DNA of 64,000 bases, from assembly GCF_014651115.1 (NCBI RefSeq), contig NZ_BMWG01000003.1, positions 269,685-333,684 of the forward strand, written 5' to 3'. The stretch is from Streptomyces inusitatus (lineage in GTDB: Bacteria; Actinomycetota; Actinomycetes; Streptomycetales; Streptomycetaceae). The notes beneath the pieces were generated by a model that saw only the letters and a program-made list of their open reading frames with translations, was not told the origin of the DNA and made no database searches. Every line of letters begins with the position of its first letter. The stretch's first letter is position 1. The position numbers and the translations under genes were made by a program. Positions 1 through 9,253 of this stretch are shown here, piece after piece.

Positions 1-953
1 GCGAGGGCCACCGCGTCCTCGACAGCCATCGCGGAGCCCTGCCCCAGGCTGGTCAGCATCGGGTGGGCGGCGTCGCCGAGCAGGGTCACCGGGCCCTCGC
101 CCCAGCGCTCCAGGAAGGCGCGGTCCCGCGAGGGCACGGCGAGCACGGCCTCCGCCGGGGTGGCACGGATGATCTCCGTCACCTCGTCCGCCCAGCCCGC
201 GTAGGTGTCGGCGATCTCGTCCCTGCCGCCGTCCCAGCCGTACGAACGGGCGGCCGGCATGTTCTTCGTACCCCACCAGTAGTAGCGGCCGTGCCCGACG
301 TCGACGAGGCCGAAGCGGCGGCCGGTCCCCCAGTAGTGCCCCACATACCCCGGGCGCAGCGCGGGGTGCTCGAACGGCACGACGGCGAGCCAGCAGATGT
401 AGCCGCCGTCCCGGGACTCCTCCGGGCCCGCGAGCTGTCCGCGGACGGCCGAGTTGAAGCCGTCCGCCCCGATCACCGCGTCGGCCCTCGCCTCGCTCCC
501 GTCCTCGAAGCGCAGGGTGACGCCCGCCTCGCCGACCTCGTAGGCGGAGAGCGCCGCCCCGAGCGTCAGCGGCACATCTCCGATCCCCTCCAGCAGCGCT
601 TCCTGGAGATCGGCGCGCGTGACGCACACGGAGGGCACGCCCAGCCGCTCGGTGACCGCCCGGATCGGGAGGTCGCGGATGACCTCGCCCCGGGTGTCGC
701 GGATCGAGAAGGTCTCGATGACCTGTCCGCGCTTCTCCAGACCGAGATCGATGTCGAGCGACCGCAGCGCGCTGATCGCGTTGCCCATCACCGACAGCGC
801 CGAGCCCGCCGCCCGCAGCTCCGTGGCGCGCTCGTAGATCCGTACGCCGACGCCGAGGCGGCGCAGCGCGACGGCGGCGGTCAGTCCGCCGATGCCCGCT
901 CCCACGACGGCGACCTCTGTCCGCCGAACCGAATTCGCCCTGCCGCTCGCCAT
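1..953 (-). CDS. FAD-dependent aromatic-type monooxygenase (3' end cut by window)
   Basis: Reading the minus strand from ATG at 953 gives an N-terminal Rossmann dinucleotide site (VVGAGIGGLTAAVALRRLG, near residues 15-33). About 285 residues on, it gives the class A flavoprotein motif GDAAHPMLTSLGQG that contacts FAD ribityl and phosphate. This is the salicylate hydroxylase/PheA-like group of NAD(P)H-dependent single-component hydroxylases. The C-terminus lies outside the window. The start follows GGAGC with about 9 nt spacing and sits 13 nt after the NRPS stop, so the two are very probably co-transcribed. A tailoring hydroxylation of the NRPS product or of an aromatic precursor is the natural inference. 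The substrate cannot be read from the sequence. Confidence 0.85.
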   Translation of the reverse strand, partial: MASGRANSVRRTEVAVVGAGIGGLTAAVALRRLGVGVRIYERATELRAAGSALSVMGNAISALRSLDIDLGLEKRGQVIETFSIRDTRGEVIRDLPIRAVTERLGVPSVCVTRADLQEALLEGIGDVPLTLGAALSAYEVGEAGVTLRFEDGSEARADAVIGADGFNSAVRGQLAGPEESRDGGYICWLAVVPFEHPALRPGYVGHYWGTGRRFGLVDVGHGRYYWWGTKNMPAARSYGWDGGRDEIADTYAGWADEVTEIIRATPAEAVLAVPSRDRAFLERWGEGPVTLLGDAAHPMLTSLGQGSAMAVEDAVAL

Positions 954-966
954 GCCGTCAGCTCCG

Positions 967-3900
967 TCACTGCTCGATATCGGGAAGGGGGAGGTCTTCC
1001 TGCGGGCCGGGACCGGGACCGCTCCGCAGCAGACCGGCCACGGTCCGCGCGGTGGTGACGACATGGGGGTGCTCCATGAGCGAGAGATGGTCCCCGGGCA
1101 CCGGGACGACCCGCACCCGGCCCGCGGTCATGGCCCGCCACCCGTTGGCCGGGTCCTCGTGCCTGCTGCCGCCCGCCGTGTGCATGTCCAGCAGTACGCG
1201 GGGCAGCGGCTCCTCGGCGCGGATCAGGGTGAGGTCCTGGCGGGCCTCGTGCGGGCGGTAGTCGAGGGCGGAGTTCCAGTTCGCCTCGTACACGCGGAAG
1301 AGCCTGCGGACGACCGCGCCGGAGCTGCCCTCGGGGAGCACCCCGGTCTCGGCGGCGAACCGCGCGATGAAGTCGAACTTCTCGTCGAGTGTCGTCAGTT
1401 CCCCGGGGATCGTCTCCAACGGGGACTCGCCGCCGCGCTTCAGCGACAGCAGCTCCCAGAAGAACCAGCCCAGCAGGGCGTCCTCCTCGTGGCGGAGGCG
1501 GTGGCCGGGGTTCAGCGCGGTGGTGTCGAGCAGCAGGAGATCTTCGACGGTCTCGCCCGCGCGGGTGAGCTGGAGTGCCATCTCGAAGGCCACGAACCCG
1601 CCGAAGGACCAGCCCGCGATCGAGTACGGGCCCTTCGGCCGCACCCGGCGCACCGCGGCCAGATAGTAGGCGGCCAGCTCGGACACCGACCGCCGCGGCT
1701 CGGTCCCGGGGTCCGCGCCCGCCGCCTGGAGCGCGTACAGCGGCCGTCCGGGCGGGAGCTGCCGGGCGAGCGGTACGTAGCAGAGCACATTGCCGCCCAT
1801 GGGGTGCACCAGGAAGACGGGCGCTCCCGAGCCCTCGCGGCGCAGCGGTACGAGGGGGTCGAAGGCGGGCGCGGCGCCGGTGGAGCGGAGCCGCTCCGCG
1901 AGACCGGCGACGGTCGGGCGGGTGATGAACTCCGAGAGCGGGACGGTGATGCCGTACCGCTGCTCGATGATCACCACCAGTCGCATCGCCGTCAGCGAGG
2001 TGGCCCCGAGGTCGAAGACGTCGTCGTGGACCCCGACGGCCGAGGGCGGCAGCTCCAGCAGTTCGGCGAGGGTCTCCACGAGGGAGGCCTCGTAGCCGTC
2101 CCGGAAGGTCCGGTACTCGGCCTCGGCCTCGGCCTGGGTTCCGGTCTCGGGGCGCAGCGGCAGGCGGCTCAGCTCCGCGTCGTCCCGTTTGCCGCTGGGC
2201 AGCAGCGGCAGGCGCGGCAGCCAGGCGAAATGGCCGGGGACCAGATGCGCGGGGAGCACCGAGCGCAGATGCTTGCGGAGGTCTTCCAGGGGGACCAAGT
2301 CCGGCGAGCCGACGAGGAAGGCGGCGAGCGCGGTGTCGCCGCCGGGGCCGCGCCGGGGCACCACGGCGACCTCCCTGATGCCGGGCCGCAGCTCGCCGAA
2401 GCCGATGACGGCGGCCTCGGCCTCGGCGGGTTCCACCCGGTGGCCGCGCACCTTCACCTGCGAGTCGGCGCGGCCGACGCAGACGATGTCGCCGTCCGGG
2501 AGGACGAGGCCGAGATCGCCGGTGCGGTACAGCACCCCGTACGGAGCCCGCTCCGAACCGTGTCCGTGTCCGTGCCCGTGTCCGTGTCCGTGTCCGGCTC
2601 CGTCCCCGAACGGGTGGGGGACGAAGCGCTCGGCGGTGAGGCCGGGCCGGTTCTCGTACCCCCGCGCCAGACAGACCCCGCCGATGTACAGCTCGCCGCG
2701 CGCCCCGGGCGGCACGGGCCGCAGCCGCGCGTCCAGCACATGGAGCTCGGCCCCGCCGATCGGGCGGCCGATGGGCGGCAGGGACGGGAAGGCGGCCGGC
2801 GGTCCGGTCATGGTGAAGACGGCGACGACGTGCGACTCGGTCGGCCCGTACTGGTTCTCCAGGATCGCGCCCGGGAGCGCGGCGGCGAAGCGGCGTATCT
2901 GCTCGGTGACACGGAGCTGCTCGCCGGAGGAGATCAGCACCCGCAGCGCGCGCGGGGCGATGCCCAGCGCGTCGGCGGCCTCGGCGAGCTGCTGGAGCGC
3001 CACGTACGGCAGGAAGATCCGGACGACGCCCTCCTCGTCTATCAGCCGGAGCAGGGCGGCCATGTCGTGGCGGCCCTCGTCGCCGACGAGGACCAGGGTG
3101 CCGCCGCCGCAGAGGGTGGAGAAGATCTCCTGGAAGGAGACGTCGAAGCTGAGCGGCGCGTACTGAAGGGTCGGTTCGCCGACGGCCCCGGTGGGCATCC
3201 GGTTCTGCCAACCGATCAGATTGGCCAGCGAGCGGTGCGGCACGGCGACGCCCTTGGGGACGCCGGTGGAGCCGGAGGTGAAGAGGACATACGCGGTGGA
3301 GGCGGGCGAGGGGGCCTCGGCGTCCCCTCGAAGGGAGCCCGCGACCGATTCCGTGACCGATTCCGTGACCGATTCCGTGAGCGTTTCGGCGGAGAGCAGC
3401 AGGGCCGGGTCCGGGACCAGGGCGGCGTGGCGGGCGGAGGCTATGACGCGCGGCGGGCGTGCCTGCGCGATCATCGCCGCGAGCCGGGCCGCCGGATAGC
3501 CGGGGTCCAGCGGAAGGACCGCGGCCCCCGCGAGAAGGGTGCCGACGACCACGGCGATCGTCTCGGGCGAGCGGTCCATGGCGATGCCGACGCGGTCGCC
3601 GGGCCGGATCCCGGCCGCCGGCAGCCGCGCCGCCACCGCCCGGGCGGGGGCGGCCTGCCGCCGGTAGGGCCCGCACTCCCCGCCCCAGGGCAACGGGAGG
3701 GCGGCCGGGGTACGGGCGGCCTGTGCCAGGAAGCGCGCGGTGACCGGAAGATCCGCGTCCGGGGAGACCTCGGCACGGGTCGGAGCCGGGGCGAGGAAGC
3801 CGAACCCGACCTCCTCGTCCGGCCGTTCGCACATCCGGTCGAGGATCGCGGCCCAGGTGCGGGCCAGCAGATCGGCCTGACCGGCGCTGAAGATCCGTCC

Positions 3901-6900
3901 GTCGAAGTCGAGGCGCAGCCGTATTCCGTCGCCGACGGGGTCGCTGACCGCGTTGACCAGCAGCGAGAAGTTCGTCCGCTCCCAGGTGCGGAAGTCCAGC
4001 AGCCGCACTCCGGGCAGCTCCAGCACCGGCCCGAGCTGGTGGAAGCGCACATAGTTGAAGGCGTGCTCGAAGACCGGAGCGCCGTGGTCCTCCTGGATCG
4101 CGCTGAGCGGGTAGCGCCGGTGGGGGTAGCCCTCGCGCTCCAGCCGGGACACCTCCCGGATCACCGCCGACCACGGTTTCCCCGCGGTCCGCACCCGCAG
4201 CGGAACGGTGTTGAGGAAGAGTCCGACGGCGCGTTCGCCCCCGGCCCGCTCCGGCCTGCCATGGGTGATCAGTCCGGTGACGACGTCCTCCGCGCCGGTG
4301 AACATCGCCAGGGTGAGGCTGTGCGCGGCGAGCAGCACCGACTTCACCGGCACCGACTGCTCGGCGGCGGTCCGCCGGACCCGGGCCACGAGTTCGGCGG
4401 GCAGCTCGACATCGCGTACGAACTGCTCCTCTTCGCCGGGGGCGGTGTGCCGGCGCATCCCCTCGACGGCGTCCGCCCCGGCTCCGCGCAGGACCTCCCG
4501 CCAGTACTCCCCGCTCCGGCCGGATTCGAGCGCGCGCCGTTCGGCGCGGACGTGGTGGGCGGCCGACGGGGGCGGGGCCTCGGACACCGGACCGATGTCC
4601 AGGCCGATGCCGTGGGCGTACTCCTGGAGCAGCTCCCGCAGCAGATTCGCCACACTGCCGCCGTCGAGCAGCGCGTGGTGGAAGCTCAGCAGCAGTTCGA
4701 CGGTGTCCTGGTCCTGATCCTGATCCTGGTCCTGGTCCTGACCCCGGTCCCGGTCCCGGAGATACACCCGCAGGTGGTGCAGCGGGCCGCGCTCCATGTC
4801 GTACGCGTGGCGGCTCCGCTCCTCGGCGTGGCGCAGGATCTCGGCCTCGGCGTCGGCGTCGGCGTCGGCCCCGGCCCCGGCGTCGGTCCCGGGGAGCGGG
4901 CGCAGATCGACGACGTCGAGCGGTACGGCGGCAGCGGCGGCCGGGTGGACGATCTGGAGCGGTTCGGAGTGACTGCCCAGGTCGAAGGTGGAGCGCAGGG
5001 CGGGATGGCGGGCGGTCAGCCGCTCGGCGGCGGCGCGGAAGGCGTCCTCGTCCCAGCGGATGGCGAGGGTGTAGCGGAACACGTCCTTGTACAGGGCGGA
5101 GTGGCGCTCGCCACGGCTGTGGTAGATCAGTCCGAGCTGGAGCCGAGTGAGCGGAATGGCATCCTCCGCGCCTTCGAGCGCGGCCCGGTCGACCCGCGAC
5201 ACCAGCGCGAAGGGGGCAAGTTCGGCTTCCTCCCCGCCGCCGTCCGGGACCGGGACGGTGTGGCGGGCCAGCTCCGCGACGGTGGGGTGGCGCACCAGGT
5301 CCGCGAGTTCGAAGCGGAGTCCGCGCCGCTCGGCGCGGGCGCGGACGGTGAGCATGAGGATCGAGTCCCCGCCCAGCGCGTAGTAGTCGTCGTGGACCCC
5401 GACCCCGACCCCGCCGGATCCCTCTCCTTCTCCTTTGAGCACCTCGGCCCAGATCTCGGCGAGTGCCTTCTCCGTCTCCGTACGGGGCGCCTCCCCCTCC
5501 CCGCCGTCGCCGCCGACGGCGCGCGGCGCGGTCTCCGGGGCGGGCAGCGCGCGGAGGTCGGTCTTGCCGCTGGGCGTCAGGGGGAGCCGGTCGATCCGCA
5601 GCAGCAGCGAGGGAACCATGTACTCCGGCAGCGCGTCACGCAGGGCCGCCCGGATCTCCGCCTCGGGCGGGCCGTCGGCCTCGCCCGCCGCGTAATAGCC
5701 GATCAGACGGGTGCCGCCGGACGGCGACGGACCGCCGACGACGACCGCGTCCCGGACACCGGGCAGGGCGGCGAGCGCGGCGGCGACCTCTCCGGTCTCG
5801 ACCCGGTTGCCGCGCACCTTGACCTGTCCGTCGAGGCGGCCCAGGTATTCGATGTTCCCGTCGGCGAGCAGCCGGGCGAGATCCCCGGTGCGGTAGAGCC
5901 GCCCGCCCGGGGTGAAGGGGTCGGGGACGAATCTCTCCTCGGTGAGTTCGGGCCGGCCGAGATAGCCGCGCGCCACCTGCACCCCGCCGATGTACAGCTC
6001 GCCGGGGAGGCCGGGCGGCTGCGGATGTCCGTACTCGTCCAGGATGTACAGCGCCGTGTTGTCCACCGGCCGTCCGATCGGGACCCGTCGGACGGGACGG
6101 CCGTCCGGTTCGGCCGCGCAGATGTACGAGGTGACATCGACGGCCGCCTCGGTCGGCCCGTACAGATTGACCAGCCGGGGCGGGGCCGGCACCCGGTGCG
6201 CGAAGACCCGGTGGAACTGGTCGACGCGGTCGGGCGGGAGCGCTTCGCCGCTGCAGAAGACATACCGCAGGGACGCGGCCTCCCCGAGCCGTGAGGGGTC
6301 CCCCTCCAGCAGGTCCAGGAAGGGGCCGAGCATCGAGGGGACGAAGTGGAGGACGCTCACACGGTGTTCGCCGACCGTCCGCAGCAGAGTGCGCGGATCC
6401 TTCTCGCCCCCGGGCTCCAGCAGGACCAGCGCCGCCCCGTCGGCCGCCCACCAGAACAGCTCCCACACCGATACGTCGAACGAGATCGGCGTCTTCTGGA
6501 GCAGGGTGTCCGCCGCGCCGATGGGATGGAGGCGCTGGGTCCACTCCAGCCGGTTGACCACCGAGCGGTGCTCGACCATGACGCCCTTGGGGCGGCCGGT
6601 CGAGCCGGAGGTGTAGATGACATAGGCGAGATGCCCGGGGGTGGCGACCGGCTCCGGGGGGTCCGTACGGGTCTCGGCGGCGAGCAGCTCGGCGAAGCCG
6701 TACGCGCGAGCACTGCCCGTTTCATCCGCTTGATAGGTGCCGTCATGGACGACGACCCGGGCCCCGCTGTCCGCGAGCATGAACCGGATGCGCTCGGCCG
6801 GGTAGTCCGGGTCCACCGGAACGTACGCCGCGCCCGCCTTCAGCACCCCGAACAGCGCCACCGGAAGATCGATCCCGCGCCGCATCACCACCGCGACCCG

Positions 6901-8478
6901 GTCCTCCTCCCCCACCCCCCGCGCCCGCAGGGCCCTCGCCAGACGATTCGCCCGCCGGTCCAGCTCGCCATAGGTGAGCGAGCGGCCGGTCGCGGCGTCC
7001 GTCACCGCCGTCCGCTCCCCGTGCCGGGCACAGCTCTCCTCGAAGAGCCCATGCACCGTCCGCCGCCCCTGCCCCGGCACGGTCCGCCCCCGCCCGAGCG
7101 CCAACACGGCCGCCCGCTCCTCCCCGCCCGTCAGCGGCGTCTTTGCGAGCGGCCGGTCCGGCGCCTCCACCCCCGCCGCCAACAGCCTCTTGAGCTGCTC
7201 CGCGACGGCGGCAACCGGCAGATCCTCGTCGAACACATCCGTCGCGTGAACGAGATCCACCCGCATGCCGGGCACATCACTGAAGTCCTCTATATAGACA
7301 TTGAGAACGCTCTGATCCCGCCCGGGAGCCGTAATACCCGTCTCCCGCTCGACGCCGTCCAGCGGCCTCGGCCGCTCGTACCGCAGATAGGACACCGTCA
7401 CATCGAAGAGTTCCCTGGTACGAGAGCCGTCCGCCGCGAGATCCCGCAACACGTCCCCGAAGGAGGTCCGCTCATGCCGCTGCAACTCCCGTACATCGGC
7501 ACGCACTTCCCGTACGGCCTCCTCCAACGGCCGCCCATGGACCTCCCGCACCCGTAACGGCAGCGTATTGGCGAGCTGCCCGAGCGGCGCCCCCTCCCAC
7601 GACCGCCGGTTGAGCAGCGGCACCCCCAGCACCACCTCATCCACCCGGTGCACCCTCGCGAGCCACCCCCCGAGCACCGTGGCCACATACGCGAAGGGCG
7701 AGTACCGAGCGCCGATACGATCCATCAGCTCCGGCCCCACCGTGAAGCCGTACCGCACCATCCGCCGCCCACCACTGGGCGCCCTCCGAGCGAACAGCGC
7801 GGGCTCCACCCCCGCCATGGCCTTCCGGTGAAACTCCCGGTCCTCGGCCGCCTGCCGCCCCGACCTGTACTCGGCCTCCCGCTCCACCAGCGAGACACTG
7901 GACGGACCCCCGACGGGCGGAAGCTCCACACCCTCGGCGACAACACTCGCGTAGTCCTCGAAGATCCGCCGGCTGAGCTGATTCAGCGTCCAGCCGTCCA
8001 CCGCGATGTGATGCGCCTTGACGACCAAATGCACCACCCCGGCACTCTCCACCACCAGCGCCGCCTCAACCACCGGCCCCCGCCCGAGCACCACCGGCCG
8101 CGCCATCTCCCTCTCCAGCCACCCGGCCACCGCCCCCGCCGGATCCCCCTCCCCCGAGAGATCCACCCTCCGCACCCTCAGCGGCCCCTCATCGACCCAC
8201 TGCCGCGCCACCCCGTCCCGCTCCTCGAACCTCAGCCGAAACGTGTCGTACTCACCGAACGCCCGCTCAACCCGGCGAGCCAGCTCATCCCGGTCGACCG
8301 CACCCTCAAGCCTCTCGTGCAACCGGCAGTTGAACTGCGGATCCCCCGGCAGCAGCACCGCCGCCGCCCAGATGTCCCGCTGGTAGGCGGTCAGCGGGTA
8401 CAGGGCGGGGGTTCCAAGCGGGACGGGGATTCCGGGCGGGACGGGGGCCGAGGCTTCCGGGTGGCTGCCGCTTCGCAT
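967..8478 (-). CDS. Two-module non-ribosomal peptide synthetase, C-A(Ser)-PCP-C-A(Pro-like)-PCP-TE
   Basis: About 2500 residues. Approximate layout: C1 (HHIAVDG near 160), A1 (YTSGSTGRPKG near 620), PCP1 (LGGDSI near 1040), C2 (HHALLDG near 1270), A2 (FTSGSTGVPKG near 1740), PCP2 (LGATSL near 2160), thioesterase (GWSFGG near 2290, late His in PGDH). Read by eye against the GrsA/EntF scheme, the A1 specificity residues are D-V-W-H-F-S-L-V-D, the EntF serine code. A2 reads D-V-Q-I-I-S-Q-V-V, closest to the proline code DVQLIAHVV. C1 resembles the EntF starter condensation domain (QWVD after the first helices), so an acyl or aryl carrier protein encoded elsewhere may feed it. The start at 8478 has GGGGAAGAGGAAGC upstream; an in-frame ATG at 8502 is the alternative. 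Several linkers carry in-frame microsatellites. No MbtH-like protein is visible here. Confidence 0.93.
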   Translation of the reverse strand: MRSGSHPEASAPVPPGIPVPLGTPALYPLTAYQRDIWAAAVLLPGDPQFNCRLHERLEGAVDRDELARRVERAFGEYDTFRLRFEERDGVARQWVDEGPLRVRRVDLSGEGDPAGAVAGWLEREMARPVVLGRGPVVEAALVVESAGVVHLVVKAHHIAVDGWTLNQLSRRIFEDYASVVAEGVELPPVGGPSSVSLVEREAEYRSGRQAAEDREFHRKAMAGVEPALFARRAPSGGRRMVRYGFTVGPELMDRIGARYSPFAYVATVLGGWLARVHRVDEVVLGVPLLNRRSWEGAPLGQLANTLPLRVREVHGRPLEEAVREVRADVRELQRHERTSFGDVLRDLAADGSRTRELFDVTVSYLRYERPRPLDGVERETGITAPGRDQSVLNVYIEDFSDVPGMRVDLVHATDVFDEDLPVAAVAEQLKRLLAAGVEAPDRPLAKTPLTGGEERAAVLALGRGRTVPGQGRRTVHGLFEESCARHGERTAVTDAATGRSLTYGELDRRANRLARALRARGVGEEDRVAVVMRRGIDLPVALFGVLKAGAAYVPVDPDYPAERIRFMLADSGARVVVHDGTYQADETGSARAYGFAELLAAETRTDPPEPVATPGHLAYVIYTSGSTGRPKGVMVEHRSVVNRLEWTQRLHPIGAADTLLQKTPISFDVSVWELFWWAADGAALVLLEPGGEKDPRTLLRTVGEHRVSVLHFVPSMLGPFLDLLEGDPSRLGEAASLRYVFCSGEALPPDRVDQFHRVFAHRVPAPPRLVNLYGPTEAAVDVTSYICAAEPDGRPVRRVPIGRPVDNTALYILDEYGHPQPPGLPGELYIGGVQVARGYLGRPELTEERFVPDPFTPGGRLYRTGDLARLLADGNIEYLGRLDGQVKVRGNRVETGEVAAALAALPGVRDAVVVGGPSPSGGTRLIGYYAAGEADGPPEAEIRAALRDALPEYMVPSLLLRIDRLPLTPSGKTDLRALPAPETAPRAVGGDGGEGEAPRTETEKALAEIWAEVLKGEGEGSGGVGVGVHDDYYALGGDSILMLTVRARAERRGLRFELADLVRHPTVAELARHTVPVPDGGGEEAELAPFALVSRVDRAALEGAEDAIPLTRLQLGLIYHSRGERHSALYKDVFRYTLAIRWDEDAFRAAAERLTARHPALRSTFDLGSHSEPLQIVHPAAAAAVPLDVVDLRPLPGTDAGAGADADADAEAEILRHAEERSRHAYDMERGPLHHLRVYLRDRDRGQDQDQDQDQDQDTVELLLSFHHALLDGGSVANLLRELLQEYAHGIGLDIGPVSEAPPPSAAHHVRAERRALESGRSGEYWREVLRGAGADAVEGMRRHTAPGEEEQFVRDVELPAELVARVRRTAAEQSVPVKSVLLAAHSLTLAMFTGAEDVVTGLITHGRPERAGGERAVGLFLNTVPLRVRTAGKPWSAVIREVSRLEREGYPHRRYPLSAIQEDHGAPVFEHAFNYVRFHQLGPVLELPGVRLLDFRTWERTNFSLLVNAVSDPVGDGIRLRLDFDGRIFSAGQADLLARTWAAILDRMCERPDEEVGFGFLAPAPTRAEVSPDADLPVTARFLAQAARTPAALPLPWGGECGPYRRQAAPARAVAARLPAAGIRPGDRVGIAMDRSPETIAVVVGTLLAGAAVLPLDPGYPAARLAAMIAQARPPRVIASARHAALVPDPALLLSAETLTESVTESVTESVAGSLRGDAEAPSPASTAYVLFTSGSTGVPKGVAVPHRSLANLIGWQNRMPTGAVGEPTLQYAPLSFDVSFQEIFSTLCGGGTLVLVGDEGRHDMAALLRLIDEEGVVRIFLPYVALQQLAEAADALGIAPRALRVLISSGEQLRVTEQIRRFAAALPGAILENQYGPTESHVVAVFTMTGPPAAFPSLPPIGRPIGGAELHVLDARLRPVPPGARGELYIGGVCLARGYENRPGLTAERFVPHPFGDGAGHGHGHGHGHGHGSERAPYGVLYRTGDLGLVLPDGDIVCVGRADSQVKVRGHRVEPAEAEAAVIGFGELRPGIREVAVVPRRGPGGDTALAAFLVGSPDLVPLEDLRKHLRSVLPAHLVPGHFAWLPRLPLLPSGKRDDAELSRLPLRPETGTQAEAEAEYRTFRDGYEASLVETLAELLELPPSAVGVHDDVFDLGATSLTAMRLVVIIEQRYGITVPLSEFITRPTVAGLAERLRSTGAAPAFDPLVPLRREGSGAPVFLVHPMGGNVLCYVPLARQLPPGRPLYALQAAGADPGTEPRRSVSELAAYYLAAVRRVRPKGPYSIAGWSFGGFVAFEMALQLTRAGETVEDLLLLDTTALNPGHRLRHEEDALLGWFFWELLSLKRGGESPLETIPGELTTLDEKFDFIARFAAETGVLPEGSSGAVVRRLFRVYEANWNSALDYRPHEARQDLTLIRAEEPLPRVLLDMHTAGGSRHEDPANGWRAMTAGRVRVVPVPGDHLSLMEHPHVVTTARTVAGLLRSGPGPGPQEDLPLPDIEQ

Positions 8479-8534
8479 GCTTCCTCTTCCCCCGCGGCCC
8501 ATACCGCCGCCGATAAATCCAGACCGACGGACGG

Positions 8535-8564
8535 ACGCTACAAACCATTGCGCGAATTTGTCAA
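8535..8564 (-). promoter_or_regulatory. Probable housekeeping-type promoter of the NRPS operon
   Basis: On the minus strand a consensus -35 TTGACA (8564-8559) is followed after 18 bp by TAGCGT (8540-8535), a good Streptomyces TAGnnT -10 box. Transcription would start near 8528, giving a leader of about 50 nt to the ATG at 8478 or about 25 nt to the ATG at 8502. Only one plausible pair is visible in this stretch. Confidence 0.6.
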
Positions 8565-9032
8565 CGATGCATTTACCGACCCCCTTACCAGCGTTTCCCC
8601 ATAGGCCAGATTATTGGCATCATGAATTGAGTTATTGGACACTTCGGCGGGCGGCGGGGTCTACTGACAGGGCATGCCTGCGTCAAGGATCCGCAGGTGG
8701 CAGCCGCCTCTCTCATCGGGAACAAGGGTCGGGCGGCCCGATACCAAACAGGTCAATTCTCGATACAACAATGCGCCGAACCTTGAATATCAGAACCTCA
8801 CCCGGCACCCGCCGAAGGGTTTCACCAACACCACCCCTCCCATCCCCCAAGAGAACACCCCACACAAAACAGCACCCCCACCGGAACAAATCCACCGCCA
8901 CGGACTCGCAACAGCTCCGCCACCCAGACCGAGCCGAGCACCCACCCCGCCCACCCCGAGGCGATCACTCCAGCCGCCCTCACCGGCTACACTGACGGCG
9001 GTACGCCAGTCCGCTGGCGAGCGCCACTCCTC
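8565..9032. other. Intergenic stretch between the NRPS and tRNA-Arg promoters
   Basis: No convincing gene. The part next to the NRPS promoter (about 8590-8800) is AT-richer than its surroundings. It holds TTATTGG twice in direct orientation (8611-8617 and 8632-8638), 21 bp apart, upstream of the NRPS promoter, which could be an activator site. The remainder is C/A-rich without a supported reading frame. A TACACT hexamer at 8988-8993 is a candidate -10 for the tRNA gene. Confidence 0.5.
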
Positions 9033-9105
9033 GCCTTCGTAGCTCAGGGGATAGAGCACCGCTCTCCTAAAGCGGGTGTCGCAGGTTCGAATCCTGCCGG
9101 GGGCA
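9033..9105 (+). tRNA. tRNA-Arg (anticodon CCT)
   Basis: A 73-nt cloverleaf can be folded by hand. The acceptor GCCTTCG pairs with CGGGGGC (two G-U pairs). The D stem is GCTC/GAGC, and the anticodon stem CCGCT/AGCGG has loop CTCCTAA. The T stem is GCAGG/CCTGC with TTCGAAT. The loop gives anticodon CCT, reading AGG. Discriminator base A is followed by CAA, so CCA is not encoded. The 3' half is duplicated 17.4 kb downstream, so this gene is the integration target of the adjacent island. The present 3' acceptor strand was probably supplied by the element. Confidence 0.95.
9064..9099 (+). repeat. attL: 36-bp core within tRNA-Arg
   Basis: These 36 bp, from the anticodon loop to the base of the T stem, recur perfectly at 26483-26518 in the same orientation. 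The flanking base differs on both sides, so the repeat is exactly bounded. A perfect repeat of a tRNA 3' half is the usual trace of tyrosine-recombinase integration. Confidence 0.9.
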
Positions 9106-9156
9106 CAACGGTTACCGCTCTGACCTGGGGTTTCTCACCCAGGAAGGCGCTCTACT

Positions 9157-9186
9157 CGGCCTCGGACTCCTCGTCCGAGGCCGTTT
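9157..9186 (+). terminator. Intrinsic terminator after tRNA-Arg
   Basis: Arms CGGCCTCGGAC (9157-9167) and GTCCGAGGCCG (9173-9183) form a perfect 11-bp stem with a 5-nt loop, followed by TTT. A weaker hairpin (CCTGGG/CCCAGG, 9124-9143) precedes it. Both lie between the tRNA and the convergent gene at 9254. Confidence 0.75.
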
Positions 9187-9253
9187 GCGTGCGCGGACGG
9201 AGAGTCGATCTCCAAAATTCCTCCCACGGATCAACACCATCCGGTGACACTGA

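Noticed and set aside
2563..2605. Tandem GTGTCC repeats considered as a CRISPR or regulatory repeat
   Set aside because: The repeat has no spacers, is very short, and is in frame within the NRPS A2 domain as Gly-His codons.
892..6294. 1800-aa plus-strand open frame opposite the NRPS
   Set aside because: It is the antisense shadow of a gene with clear C-A-PCP domains on the minus strand. High G+C makes long antisense frames common, and its residues (Gly/Arg/Asp runs) match no protein.
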